64,000 nucleotides of DNA from Ectopseudomonas alcaliphila (GCF_900101755.1 NZ_FNAE01000012.1:1-64000), one strand, 5' to 3'. Positions 18,625 through 29,064 are shown, numbered from the stretch's first letter. Numbers and translations: made by a program. The notes: generated by a model not told the origin, from the sequence alone.

Positions 18625-19092
18625 TCAGAGCAAACTCTGATTCCCCACCGCACAGCGGCTGATCGCCTGCCGCGCCTGCGGCAAGCCTTTGAGGCGCGTG
18701 GCGCACTGCGCCTGACTCGGTATCCGCTCGACCTGCAGATTGGCCTGCTCGTCGATGCTGATCAGATAGGGATGGTTGTAACGCGCGCGGTCGTTCCAGC
18801 CACTGAAGCGCTGAGTGGTTAACACGCAGCGATAATCCAGATGCCCGGTAAAGCCCTGAAAGCGATCACGCATGAAGATGTGGTGATAACGCTGCCAGTC
18901 GCGATCACGCTGGCCGACACGCACGGCCTCCTGACACTCTGCAAGCGTGGTGATCTGCGGCTCGTGCAGGAAAATGCTCTGCGCCAGGTTGGAGCCGCCC
19001 AGTTGCACGCTGGCGACCAGATACACCTCCGACTGCTCAGCGAACGCAGGCGCAGCCAGGAGCGCCAGCAGACTCAACATCCGTTTGTTCAT
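18625..19092 (-). CDS. Secreted protein of unknown function
   Basis: The ATG at 19092 has an AAAGGG ribosome binding site at good spacing, better than the ATG two codons upstream, and gives 155 residues. Residues 1-18 (MNKRMLSLLALLAAPAFA) form a clear signal peptide, so the protein is periplasmic or outer-membrane associated. The mature part is soluble, with several cysteines (in LAECQEAV, YRCVLTT, QAQCATRL and SRCAVG) that could form two disulfides. I do not recognise a domain. It lies 21 bp downstream of tadA and converges on mltF with only 4 bp between stops. Confidence 0.75.
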   Translation of the reverse strand: MNKRMLSLLALLAAPAFAEQSEVYLVASVQLGGSNLAQSIFLHEPQITTLAECQEAVRVGQRDRDWQRYHHIFMRDRFQGFTGHLDYRCVLTTQRFSGWNDRARYNHPYLISIDEQANLQVERIPSQAQCATRLKGLPQARQAISRCAVGNQSLL

Positions 19093-19113
19093 GCTCATTC
19101 CCTTTAAGAACGC

Positions 19114-19590
19114 TCAGCCTCGCCGAGCCTTGAAGAAATCTTTCAGCAGCGCCCCGCTCTCCTCGGCCAGCAATCCTCCCTCCACCCGCACGCGGTGGTT
19201 GAGAAAGCCCTGGTCGAAGAATTGCCCCTGACTGATCGCCACCCCCGCACGCGGCTCGCTGGCGGCGAACACCACCCGGGCGATGCGCGCATGCACGATC
19301 AGGCCGGCGCACATGCTGCAGGGCTCCAGCGTGACGTATAGGGTGCTGCCTGGCAGCCGATAGTTCTGCACACTTTGCGCCGCCGCGCGGATCGCCACCA
19401 TCTCGGCGTGGGCACTGGGGTCGTGACGCAGAATCGGGCAGTTGAAGCCCTGCCCGACCACCTCGCCATCCTGCACCAGCACGGCGCCGACCGGCACCTC
19501 GCCCTGCTCCGCGCCCAGACACGCCTGCGCCAGCGCCAGGCGCATGAAATGCTCGTCACGCGAGCGATCGATGATCTGCGGTCGTTTCAT
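19114..19590 (-). CDS. tadA: tRNA-specific adenosine deaminase TadA
   Basis: TadA converts A34 to inosine in tRNA-Arg(ACG) and is essential in most bacteria. The 158-residue product shows the cytidine/deoxycytidylate deaminase zinc site: HAEMVAIR (His ligand and catalytic Glu) and PCSMCAGLI (two Cys ligands). Near the N-terminus, DEHFMRLALAQA matches family members. The upstream neighbour is the multicopper oxidase gene, 56 bp away on the same strand. Confidence 0.96.
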   Translation of the reverse strand: MKRPQIIDRSRDEHFMRLALAQACLGAEQGEVPVGAVLVQDGEVVGQGFNCPILRHDPSAHAEMVAIRAAAQSVQNYRLPGSTLYVTLEPCSMCAGLIVHARIARVVFAASEPRAGVAISQGQFFDQGFLNHRVRVEGGLLAEESGALLKDFFKARRG

Positions 19591-19646
19591 TGCATCAATC
19601 CGAAGGGGGACCGCGCTGCTAGGCGGACCTGAAAACGGCGCCTACC

Positions 19647-21020
19647 CTACACCACTTCGATGGCTGCCATCAGCCCCGTTTCCATATGGTCGATCACGTG
19701 GCAATGGAACATCCACACGCCAGGATTATCGGCAACGAAGGCGATGCGCGCGGTCTCGTTCTTGCCCAGCAGATAGGTGTCGGTGAAATACGGAATGATC
19801 TTGCGCCGGTCCGAGCCCAGCACCTTGAAGGTCATGCCGTGCAGGTGGATCGGGTGCTGATACTGCGCCATGTTGCGCAGCACGAAGATGTAGTGACCAT
19901 CCTTCTGCAGCGTCGCGATCGGGCGATCGGCACAGGTCTTGTCGTTGATGTCCCAGGCCTGACCGTTGATCTGCCAGTATTTGTAGCGACCGGCGGCCTC
20001 GTCGGACGGCGAGGCCAGCGCGGCGGCCCACTCGAAGTTGAAGCGCAACGTCTCGGCACGTGACAAGTCAGGCTCGGCGACAGGGTTGGCCGGCAGCGCC
20101 GGCGGCCAATCTCCAGCCGCCTCTGCGCTGGCGATGCCCTTCAGCGTTGCCAGGCGCAGCGGGCCATTGCGCAGGGATAGTTCCTCTCCGGCAACCGGCA
20201 CCTTCAGCGCCAGGTCGATACGCATGCCTGGCCCCAGCCAGTACTCCTTGCCCAGCGGGCGCGGCTCGACCGGATTACCGTCCAGTGCATAGATGCGCGC
20301 TTCACCACCCGGCAGGTTGAGGCGATAAGTGACGGTGTTGTCGACATTGATCAGGCGCAGTCGCACGATCTGCCCTTCCGGCAGTTCGAGCGTTGGGTTC
20401 GGCTCACCATTGATGGTCGTCAACCGCCCGCGGGTCCCCTCGCGCGCAGCCTGACGCGGTACCAGAAAGTCGGTGAAGGCGCCCTGTTCATCGATATGCC
20501 AGGTCTTCAGGCTCAGCGTGCGCTCATGGCGGAAGCCCGTCGGCTCGCGTTCCTCGACGATCAGCGGCCCGACCAGGCCACGCCCCAGCTGCTCGGCGCT
20601 GGTGGTGTGCGGGTGGTACCAGAAGCTGCCAGCATCGTGGCAGATGAAGTCATAGTCGAAGTACTCGCCCGGCAGCACCGGCGCCTGAGAAACATAGGGC
20701 ACACCGTCCATTTCCAACGGCAAACGAATGCCATGCCAGTGGATGGTGCTCTGCTGCTCCAGCTTGTTGATGAAGCGCACCCGCAGGCGCTCGCCCTGGC
20801 GGCAGCGCAACTCGACGCCGGGCGCCTGACCGCCATAGCCCCAGGCCGGCGTCACATGTCCCGGCACCAGCTCAAGATCCAGCGGTGCGGCGATCAGCTC
20901 GTAGTCATGGGTCGCCACATTCTCCGGGCGCCCGAGCCAGTAACGCACACCACCAGCGCCCAGGCCGGCAACACCCAGGCCAGCCAGACCGGCGAGCACC
21001 TGTCTACGGGTAAACGACAT
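19647..21020 (-). CDS. Tat-exported multicopper oxidase
   Basis: The start at 21020 (MSFTRRQVLAGLAGLG) has a GAGG site at proper distance and opens with a twin-arginine signal, so the 457-residue enzyme is folded and copper-loaded before export to the periplasm. The four copper-ligand motifs are present in order: TIHWHGI, FWYHPHT, HPIHLHGM and FHCHVIDHMETGLM, the last with the type 1 Cys and a Met axial ligand. The enzyme is laccase-like; CueO-type methionine-rich inserts are not obvious. Substrate (metal ions, phenolics) is unknown, and no copper-resistance genes are adjacent. Confidence 0.93.
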   Translation of the reverse strand: MSFTRRQVLAGLAGLGVAGLGAGGVRYWLGRPENVATHDYELIAAPLDLELVPGHVTPAWGYGGQAPGVELRCRQGERLRVRFINKLEQQSTIHWHGIRLPLEMDGVPYVSQAPVLPGEYFDYDFICHDAGSFWYHPHTTSAEQLGRGLVGPLIVEEREPTGFRHERTLSLKTWHIDEQGAFTDFLVPRQAAREGTRGRLTTINGEPNPTLELPEGQIVRLRLINVDNTVTYRLNLPGGEARIYALDGNPVEPRPLGKEYWLGPGMRIDLALKVPVAGEELSLRNGPLRLATLKGIASAEAAGDWPPALPANPVAEPDLSRAETLRFNFEWAAALASPSDEAAGRYKYWQINGQAWDINDKTCADRPIATLQKDGHYIFVLRNMAQYQHPIHLHGMTFKVLGSDRRKIIPYFTDTYLLGKNETARIAFVADNPGVWMFHCHVIDHMETGLMAAIEVV

Positions 21021-21205
21021 CTTCATCCTCGGCAATCTACGGGCATACTCAATTGCGGTATCTTCTCATTTTCATGAAGAAAGAGACGAGTCCGGCCGAA
21101 GGACTTATTGCCGCAGATAAACGCACAAAATGCCGCAGACGACCGCGACCATCCTGCCGACGCCCCAGTAGAATGGGCGCCCACTAAGAGGGATATCGGT
21201 ACGAC

Positions 21206-21670
21206 ATGGATTGGTTCGAGTTGGCAATGGGCCTCGCAATTACACTGCTTACCCCATTGCTTCTGCTCTTCTGGGTGGTGCTGATGGCAGGCATCGGCCA
21301 ATGGCTATACGAGGGCGCACGCAGCCTAGGCCGTCCTCATAGCCTGGTCGAGGCCCGGATCATCGATCAACGTCAGATCGATACACGCATTCGCGGCAAC
21401 CGCATCAGCTGGATCGGCATACGAACCGTCTACAGGCTGCGCTATGAATACGCTGGCCAGACGTATGAAATCGAGTACCTGGTCCGAGACGAGCCGCAGG
21501 TCATGCTCGACAAGGATGCGGGTACCTTCAACCTTTACGTCCCCCACGACCGGCCTGCTCATGCGCAAGCGGAACACCACCCAAGCCAACTCATTTACGG
21601 GCTCATACTGGTTGGTGCGATGGCCTACGGCAGCTGGCTGACAGCGCCCTTTCTTGTGTTCTGGCAATAG
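21206..21670 (+). CDS. Small membrane protein, DUF3592-like
   Basis: A 154-residue protein with an N-terminal hydrophobic helix pair (about 5-35), a soluble middle and a C-terminal helix (about 128-150). The middle part (SLVEARIIDQRQIDTRIRG, then YRLRYEYAGQTYEIEYLV and FNLYVPHDRP) follows the pattern of DUF3592-type proteins, in which a beta-rich domain sits between two membrane segments. Function unknown. It is 2 bp upstream of the next small membrane gene, so they form an operon. The DNA is somewhat less GC-rich than the housekeeping genes nearby. Confidence 0.75.
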   Translation: MDWFELAMGLAITLLTPLLLLFWVVLMAGIGQWLYEGARSLGRPHSLVEARIIDQRQIDTRIRGNRISWIGIRTVYRLRYEYAGQTYEIEYLVRDEPQVMLDKDAGTFNLYVPHDRPAHAQAEHHPSQLIYGLILVGAMAYGSWLTAPFLVFWQ

Positions 21671-21672
21671 TC

Positions 21673-22182
21673 ATGGAAATCATTTTCTTCACGCTCCTGC
21701 TGGTGGTCGGAGGGCTGTTATGGCTCGGCTTGATCGCCATTGCGCTGGGAGCCTACTACCTGCTCGGGCGCCTCATACTGAAAAGCATGAGGCAGGCATT
21801 TCTCCGACCTGGCACCGCCCAGATTACCGCCTATGAAATCTGGACCCCGGACCTGAAGGAAGACGACGCGGAAGATGCCCGACCGTTGATCCGCCTGGCA
21901 CTGGACTGCGAACGACACGGCCAGCATTTCAGGCTCAACCTGGGCCCGCTGACATGCCAGGAGCTTTTTGCAGCACTCGATCAACCGGTGCATCGCGCTG
22001 CCTGCTGGATGACCATCGAAGACTGGCAACAGTTGCTGCAGGGACGCTGGATTACAGTCGCCTGTGACCCCGGGCGAACCGAGGCGATCCTGACCAGCCA
22101 GGTACGTGCCAAGCGCGAGATGCTGGTTGCGGCACTGCTCGCGCTTGCCACAATCGTTCTACTGGCACTGCTGCAGACATGA
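21673..22182 (+). CDS. Small membrane protein of unknown function, intact copy
   Basis: A 169-residue protein: an N-terminal helix (about 5-30), a soluble domain (about 45-140) and a C-terminal helix (about 148-167). I recognise no named domain. Its start lies 2 bp after the stop of the preceding membrane-protein gene and has no good ribosome binding site, which suggests translational coupling. A diverged, frameshifted relative of its second half lies at 24666-24957, on the other side of the siderophore receptor gene. A terminator begins at its stop codon. Confidence 0.72.
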   Translation: MEIIFFTLLLVVGGLLWLGLIAIALGAYYLLGRLILKSMRQAFLRPGTAQITAYEIWTPDLKEDDAEDARPLIRLALDCERHGQHFRLNLGPLTCQELFAALDQPVHRAACWMTIEDWQQLLQGRWITVACDPGRTEAILTSQVRAKREMLVAALLALATIVLLALLQT

Positions 22183-22207
22183 AAAAACCGGCCGAAGCCG
22201 GTTTTTT
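22182..22207. terminator. Bidirectional terminator between membrane gene and receptor gene
   Basis: AAAAAACCGGC-CGAA-GCCGGTTTTTT is a perfect hairpin with a T run on each strand. It starts at the stop codon of the small membrane gene and lies 64 bp beyond the end of the convergent siderophore receptor gene. Confidence 0.92.
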
Positions 22208-22270
22208 CATTGAGCCCTGGAGCCAATGCCAATCAATGGAACCTGGCCCATCCAGGACACTTGGGCCGAC

Positions 22271-24394
22271 TTACCAGCTGTAGCTCAGCTTGGCGGTAAC
22301 CTCACGGCCCGGGTTGTAGTAGTCAGCAGTACCGGAGCCGACCACGTGCTGCTCATCCAGCAGATTGCTGACGTTCAGAGCCAGATCCGTACCCTTGACG
22401 ATGTTGTAGGTGAAGGCAGCGTCAAACACTGTAGCGGCATCGCTTTTATCGGTATTGGCGGCGCCAAAATAGTATTCACCAATGTAACGGGCACCCAGGC
22501 CTACGCTCACCTTCGTGCCCGGCACAGCGTAGTAGCTCCAGAGTGAAGCGCTATGCCGTGGAGTGACTTCAAATTCATTGCCTTTGAGAGACGTGCCATC
22601 CCACAGCGAGCCGCGAAGCACATCTGACTTCATGTAGGAGTAACCGCCAACCAGGCTCAGGTTCTCGGTCAGCTCGGCCTTGGCCTCCAGATCCAGACCT
22701 CGCACCCTTGTCTCACCGACCGTCTGCCGCTCAATACCAACGCCAGGTACAACAACAGCAATGGCGACATTTTCCTGAGTCAAGTCATAGATGGCTGCGG
22801 AAAAGAGCGCGTTCATACCAGCAGGTGAATATTTCGCCCCCACTTCATACTGCTTGCCACGCTTCGGAGTGACGCCAATCTCGGGCGGAGACACGGATTC
22901 CACCATGCTGACATAGGTCGAAACCTCGTCAGTGACGATGAAGGTCAACGCGCCACGGTAAGACGTTTCAGAAAAACTATCCGACGTTTTGGTCGAGGTG
23001 AGCTTGTTCGTCTCCGCAAGATCCATCGAGTCATTGCGTACGCCTGCGGTGACAATAACGCGGTCATAGAACGACAGGTTCTGCTGCAGGAATACCGATT
23101 TGGTAGTGTAATCCCGCCGCTGAACAAGGTAGGGCGACAGTCCGCCTGGGGCACCACTGTAGACCGGGTTGGCAATATCGATGGGCGTCGCTCGGGTATA
23201 GATAGAGCTGGCGTCAGTTGTAGAGTCGCCGTACTCGACCCCCACCATGGTGCTGCTATCGATATCTCCGAAACGGGCATCGTACTGCAGCATCAGATTA
23301 CCGTTGACCTGCTCGGCGTCAGTATCGGTACCAAAAGCATCACGGTCGCGCAGTGTTCCCGCTCCTGTCCCGCTCAGGTACAGGTAAGCAAAATCATCCG
23401 TCAGCTCGCTGTACCGCAGGTTGCTGCGCAGGATGAAACCGTTGTCGAAATCGTGAGTGAAACTACCACTGATATTGGTGCGTTCCACATCGTGGAAGTT
23501 GTAACCAGGCTCACCGAAGAATTCATCGCGGTCATATTCCCTGTCTGTCGGGTAGCCGCCACTGTTGGGGGTACTCTTGGTCTTGAGGTGATCCACGACG
23601 AGCGTTGCCGAGGTATAGGCCGTCGGCGCCCAGGTCAGGCCGCCCATGAGGAGCTGATTGTCGTCCTGAGAGTGATCGTACTCACGATCACTGTCCTGGA
23701 ACTTGCCGGTGAAACGATAAGCCAAGGTCTTATCCGCATTCAGCACATCACCGACGTCGATGCCGGTTTCCCTGTGGTTGAAGGAACCGTAGGTGCCATA
23801 GATCTGACCGAACTTTTCGAAGCGCGGTTTCTTGGTCACGAAGTTCACCGAACCACCTGGGTCGGCTGCGCCAAACAACGTGGAGTTGGCGCCACGCAGA
23901 ATTTCAACGCGCTCGAAGGCGAACGGGTCTTCGCGAACACCGCGCATGGAGCTCAGTGTCAAACCATCGCGGTAAGTGGTCGCCTGGAAGCCACGAATCT
24001 TGAAGTAGTCGTTGCGGTCATCGCTGCCGTAGTAGTCGGTGATGACACCTGGCGTGTATTGCAGGAGTTCTTCTGTGGTGTTGACGCTGCGCTGCTCGAT
24101 TTCCTTCTGGGTCACGACGGAAACGGAAGCCGGGGTATTGAGGATGCTGGTGGCGACCTTGCCGCCGACCCAGAGCTCCTGAGCCACCACCGAGCTGGCA
24201 TCATCACCTGCCGAGGCCTTGGCGTTGACGATAATCGGCGCGAGGCGGAAGGGTTCGTCCTCTTTGGCAGAGCTTGCCTCTTGCGCGTGAACGTAGAGAG
24301 GCGCAGCAACCAGCGGCGTGCAAAACAGAGCAACGCTGGTAACGCGCCGCCAGGGCGCTCGTGTATTGAGAACCCCGTTCTTACTATCGGTCAT
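22271..24394 (-). CDS. TonB-dependent siderophore receptor (copy 1)
   Basis: The ATG at 24394 has an AAGGA site 8 bp upstream, better placed than the ATG two codons earlier, and gives 707 residues. A signal peptide ends near YVHAQ. A plug domain follows (about 75-185; SVSVVTQKEIEQRS, FKIRGF, ERVEILRGANSTLFG, PGGSVNFVTKKP), then a 22-strand barrel that finishes with the aromatic C-terminus KLSYSW needed for Bam insertion. The family imports ferric siderophores with TonB-ExbB-ExbD energy; the ligand cannot be told from sequence. A Fur-box-like site lies upstream. No siderophore biosynthesis genes or sigma/anti-sigma pair are adjacent. Confidence 0.94.
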   Translation of the reverse strand: MTDSKNGVLNTRAPWRRVTSVALFCTPLVAAPLYVHAQEASSAKEDEPFRLAPIIVNAKASAGDDASSVVAQELWVGGKVATSILNTPASVSVVTQKEIEQRSVNTTEELLQYTPGVITDYYGSDDRNDYFKIRGFQATTYRDGLTLSSMRGVREDPFAFERVEILRGANSTLFGAADPGGSVNFVTKKPRFEKFGQIYGTYGSFNHRETGIDVGDVLNADKTLAYRFTGKFQDSDREYDHSQDDNQLLMGGLTWAPTAYTSATLVVDHLKTKSTPNSGGYPTDREYDRDEFFGEPGYNFHDVERTNISGSFTHDFDNGFILRSNLRYSELTDDFAYLYLSGTGAGTLRDRDAFGTDTDAEQVNGNLMLQYDARFGDIDSSTMVGVEYGDSTTDASSIYTRATPIDIANPVYSGAPGGLSPYLVQRRDYTTKSVFLQQNLSFYDRVIVTAGVRNDSMDLAETNKLTSTKTSDSFSETSYRGALTFIVTDEVSTYVSMVESVSPPEIGVTPKRGKQYEVGAKYSPAGMNALFSAAIYDLTQENVAIAVVVPGVGIERQTVGETRVRGLDLEAKAELTENLSLVGGYSYMKSDVLRGSLWDGTSLKGNEFEVTPRHSASLWSYYAVPGTKVSVGLGARYIGEYYFGAANTDKSDAATVFDAAFTYNIVKGTDLALNVSNLLDEQHVVGSGTADYYNPGREVTAKLSYSW

Positions 24395-24509
24395 GCTCAT
24401 GGTCCTTATCGGTTAAGAGGCGTGTCAGCGGCCTGCCTTGTCATCTTTCTATGGTGGCGATGCCGCCTGGTTGGCGGCGGCAAACATAGCAGAAAACACA
24501 CATCAAAAC

Positions 24510-24528
24510 GATAATGACTTACATATAG
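24510..24528 (-). promoter_or_regulatory. Probable Fur box of siderophore receptor copy 1
   Basis: GATAATGACTTACATATAG agrees with the 19-bp Fur consensus at about 11 positions, including eight of nine in the first half. It lies about 116-134 bp upstream of the receptor start in a short AT-rich patch, where iron-repressed promoters of such genes are usual. Confidence 0.55.
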
Positions 24529-24665
24529 ATTTAACAATCTCTCTTGATAACGAACCGGGCATGCGCTAGGCAACGATCCGCCTCAATTGCCTGACCGGAG
24601 CACAGCGTGGTCCTGCACTGCTCGCCAGATACAGCACGCACTCCAGCACAGAGCGTTCGTAAGTG
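24529..24665. other. Intergenic stretch without a recognisable gene
   Basis: Between the Fur-box-like site and the first recognisable codons of the membrane-gene remnant I see no convincing start, protein motif or terminator. It may hold the eroded 5' half of that remnant, but nothing aligns by eye to the N-terminal helix of the intact copy. Confidence 0.5.
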
Positions 24666-24957
24666 CGCCTTGAACTGGATGGCGAGCGTCATGGGCGGGA
24701 TAACGGATATCCATGGGAGCATCGAGGTACGAGAAACTGAGCTGTTTCCCACGCTGGATCTGCCTGCGCACCCTGTCACCTGCAGGTTGAGCGAAGACGA
24801 CTGGTCCCAGTTGCTGGAAAGCCGCTGGCTGACGATCGCGCGCAACTGGCGCCAGCGCGAAGCGATGCTCGCCAGCCAGATTCGTCAGGACAGACGCATG
24901 CTGCTTCTCAGTTGCCCGAGCCCGGGCCTGCTCGTGCTTCTGGCGACTCTGTCTTTG
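24666..24957 (+). pseudogene. Frameshifted remnant of a small membrane protein gene
   Basis: Two pieces in different frames match the intact gene at 21673-22182. The first, read from 24666, gives RLELDGERHG against RLALDCERHG. The second, in the next frame from about 24733, gives ETELFPTLDLPAHPV and DDWSQLLESRWLTIA, against CQELFAALDQPVHRA and EDWQQLLQGRWITVA, and continues through QREAMLASQIRQDRRML against RTEAILTSQVRAKREML. The distance between the pieces is 73 bp against 69 bp in the intact gene, a net +4 shift. An in-frame stop (TAA at 24660) precedes the first piece and no start is present. The open frame continues past the match only as non-homologous sequence overlapping the next gene. 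Confidence 0.75.
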
Positions 24958-25035
24958 TTTCAGGGCGGACTGGCCCTGGCAGCGTCCAGGCGTTTACGGG
25001 CGGATCACCCATCTACGCCGGAAAAATTTCCCTGT

Positions 25036-25662
25036 TCAGTCGCATTCAGGTACCTGAGCCATGGTCATGCCCCCACCGAAATTGGCAATGGGTCGCATGA
25101 CCAGACGGCAGCCGTCCTCTACATCCTGGCCGGCCTGTGCCTCGAGCGATTCGCGTTTGACCCGGTAATCAAACGTCAGGGTGGTTCCGGCAGGCGCACC
25201 ACCTTCTTCACGAGCCATCGTGACACGCACCTCCAGTCGCACCTCAGCCGGACTGAAAGTGCCCGAAAAGAGGAAGGTACGCCCGTCGCTGACACCTCCC
25301 CCGCTGACACGCCCGTCGGCTGCGATGCTCATCTGCACGTCATCCGGCTCGCTGCGCCAGCCGGCATCGTCATAAGTGCCGGGAATCGTCAGCTCGGTCT
25401 GCGTGGTGCTGTCCGGAACCTTGCCGCGTAACTGCAGGACCGCCTTGCCCGGTGCGCTGCGCTCCAGCAACACACTTCCCCTTCCGTAGTGCGTGACCGG
25501 TTTGCCGGAAGGAGGTGCCACCTTAAAGTCGACTCGACCGGTGTAAGGGCGCTCACCGAAGCGCTCGATCATGTCCTGAGCGAATCCGCAGGGCGCCAGG
25601 GGCAGCAGCAGCGCCGTCAGCAACAGGCGCGAATACAAGGCAGATAGCGAGTTACCGGGCAT
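25036..25662 (-). CDS. Secreted protein of unknown function
   Basis: A 208-residue protein with an AAAAGGA ribosome binding site and a signal peptide of about 28 residues (LLLTALLLPLAPCGFAQ), so it is exported. The mature part is rich in beta-prone sequence and short on cysteines apart from two near the C-terminus (DGCRLV and PECD), which may form a disulfide. Patterns such as GKAVLQLRGKVPD and DGRTFLFSGTFSPAEVRLEV suggest a beta-sandwich, but I recognise no family. It is transcribed alone on the minus strand after guaA, which has its own terminator. Confidence 0.75.
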   Translation of the reverse strand: MPGNSLSALYSRLLLTALLLPLAPCGFAQDMIERFGERPYTGRVDFKVAPPSGKPVTHYGRGSVLLERSAPGKAVLQLRGKVPDSTTQTELTIPGTYDDAGWRSEPDDVQMSIAADGRVSGGGVSDGRTFLFSGTFSPAEVRLEVRVTMAREEGGAPAGTTLTFDYRVKRESLEAQAGQDVEDGCRLVMRPIANFGGGMTMAQVPECD

Positions 25663-25744
25663 GGAGGCGTCCTTTTCAACGAAATGAAAGTCTAACCCTA
25701 GCCAAAGCTTTCAGCCGGCGACAGAAAACACGCCATATAACGCA

Positions 25745-25770
25745 AAACCCCGGCACCATGGCCGGGGTTT
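25745..25770 (-). terminator. guaA: Terminator after guaA
   Basis: AAACCCCGGC-ACCATG-GCCGGGGTTT is a perfect 10-bp stem, 29 bp beyond the guaA stop, with a T-rich tail on the minus strand (GGGGTTTTGCG). Confidence 0.85.
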
Positions 25771-25798
25771 CGTCAGACGGGCTACGCCCGGGTGGGCA

Positions 25799-27376
<1,578 letters not shown>

Positions 27377-27406
27377 GGCCGTCTCTCGTAGGTATTCACA
27401 AATGAC

Positions 27407-27430
27407 ACGGGGCTGATCGAACAGCCCCGT
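27407..27430 (-). terminator. Hairpin in the guaB-guaA spacer
   Basis: ACGGGGCTG-ATCGAA-CAGCCCCGT is a perfect 9-bp stem in the 74-bp spacer. No T run follows on the minus strand (it continues GTCATTTGTG), so it is more likely a processing or stabilising hairpin, or a weak partial terminator, than a full stop. Confidence 0.4.
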
Positions 27431-27450
27431 TATTCATACATTGCGGCGAA

Positions 27451-28920
27451 TCAACCAACTCTATAGTTGGGAGCCTCTTTGGTGATCTGCACGTCATGCA
27501 CGTGCGACTCAGCCATGCCGGCACCGGTGATGCGCACGAACTCCGGTTTGGTACGCATCTCTTCGATGGTAGCGCAGCCGGTGTAGCCCATGGAGGCACG
27601 CAGGCCGCCCATCAGCTGATGAACGATGGCACTCATGGCGCCCTTGTAAGGAACGCGACCCTCGATACCTTCCGGCACCAGCTTCTCGGCACCCGCCGAG
27701 GAGTCCTGGAAGTAACGGTCGGAAGAGCCCTGCGCTTGCGCCATGGCGCCCAGCGAGCCCATACCACGGTAGGCCTTGTAGGAGCGGCCCTGGAACAGCT
27801 CGACTTCGCCCGGGGCTTCTTCAGTACCGGCCAGCATGGAGCCAATCATCACGGCGGAGGCGCCAGCGACGATGGCCTTGGACAGGTCACCGGAGAAGCG
27901 GATGCCACCGTCAGCGATCAGCGGCACGCCGGTGCCAGCCAGGGCGGCGGCGACGTTGGCCACGGCGCTGATCTGCGGAACGCCGACACCGGCGACGATA
28001 CGGGTGGTGCAGATCGAGCCTGGGCCGATGCCGACCTTGACGCCATCGGCGCCAGCTTCGACCAGCGCCTTGGCAGCCGCGCCAGTGGCGATGTTGCCAC
28101 CGATCACCTGGACTTCCGGAAAGTTCTCTTTGACCCAACGCACACGGTCGATCACGCCTTTGGAGTGGCCGTGAGCGGTGTCGACGATGATCACGTCGAC
28201 ACCGGCATTGACCAGAGCGCCTACGCGATCACCGGTGTCGGCGCCCGTGCCGACGGCAGCGCCAACACGCAGACGACCTTGATCGTCCTTGCTCGCCAGC
28301 GGGTAGGCCTTGGCTTTCTCGATGTCCTTGACGGTCATCATGCCCTTGAGGGTGAAGGCGTCATCGACGATCAGCACCTTCTCGATGCGGTGCTTGTGCA
28401 GCAGCTCGCGTACGATTTCCTTGGCGGCGCCTTCCTTGACGGTGACCAGGCGCTCTTTCGGCGTCATCACCTCACGCACTTTCGCGTCCAGACGGTTCTC
28501 GAAACGCACGTCGCGGGAGGTGACGATGCCCACCAGATCGCCATTGGAGAGCACCGGCACACCGGAGATGTTGTGCAGGCGGGTCAGCTCGAACAGGTCA
28601 CGCACGGTGGCGTCGGCTTCGATGGTGATCGGGTCCTTGACCACGCCGGCCTCGAACTTCTTGACCTTGCGCACTTCGGCAGCCTGCTGCTCGATGGTCA
28701 TGTTCTTGTGGATGATGCCGATGCCACCTTCCTGGGCCATGGCAATGGCCAGGCGCGCTTCGGTGACGGTGTCCATGGCGGCGGACAGCAGCGGGATATT
28801 CAATTCGATGCCGCGGGTCAGGCGGGTCTTCAGGCTGACGTCCTTGGGCAGTACCTCGGAATAACCGGGGATGAGCAGGACGTCGTCGAAAGTGAGTGCT
28901 TCTTGGCTGATGCGCAGCAT
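27451..28920 (-). CDS. guaB: Inosine-5'-monophosphate dehydrogenase GuaB
   Basis: GuaB oxidises IMP to XMP with NAD+, the first committed step to GMP. The 489-residue product is a TIM barrel with a CBS pair inserted at about 90-205 (DLVGIVTSRDVRFENRLD). The active-site loop KVGIGPGSICTTRIVAGVG contains the catalytic cysteine, and the mobile flap region reads GMGSLGAMAQ. It is first in the guaBA operon and divergent from the second siderophore receptor gene, with 144 bp between the two starts. Confidence 0.98.
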   Translation of the reverse strand: MLRISQEALTFDDVLLIPGYSEVLPKDVSLKTRLTRGIELNIPLLSAAMDTVTEARLAIAMAQEGGIGIIHKNMTIEQQAAEVRKVKKFEAGVVKDPITIEADATVRDLFELTRLHNISGVPVLSNGDLVGIVTSRDVRFENRLDAKVREVMTPKERLVTVKEGAAKEIVRELLHKHRIEKVLIVDDAFTLKGMMTVKDIEKAKAYPLASKDDQGRLRVGAAVGTGADTGDRVGALVNAGVDVIIVDTAHGHSKGVIDRVRWVKENFPEVQVIGGNIATGAAAKALVEAGADGVKVGIGPGSICTTRIVAGVGVPQISAVANVAAALAGTGVPLIADGGIRFSGDLSKAIVAGASAVMIGSMLAGTEEAPGEVELFQGRSYKAYRGMGSLGAMAQAQGSSDRYFQDSSAGAEKLVPEGIEGRVPYKGAMSAIVHQLMGGLRASMGYTGCATIEEMRTKPEFVRITGAGMAESHVHDVQITKEAPNYRVG

Positions 28921-29026
28921 GGCGGGCTCCCGAGCGGGAAAATAAGAAGCGCGGCATTATACCCAGCGACCTCATTTCACTCAATGCAAAGTATGTCCCT
29001 AGGCAGGCATACCTTGAAAATCATAA

Positions 29027-29045
29027 AATAATGATTCTCAAAAAC
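29027..29045 (+). promoter_or_regulatory. Probable Fur box of siderophore receptor copy 2
   Basis: AATAATGATTCTCAAAAAC agrees with the 19-bp Fur consensus at about 13 positions, with an unbroken ATAATGAT. It ends only 19 bp before the receptor start codon, so a bound Fur dimer would block the promoter or initial elongation. Confidence 0.65.
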
Positions 29046-29064
29046 ACTTGCACTTGAGTGCCAA

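Noticed and set aside
24607..25431. An apparently intact 274-codon gene
   Set aside because: Only a 75-codon piece resembles the small membrane protein, the upstream part matches in another frame, and the rest overlaps a signal-peptide-bearing gene on the minus strand.
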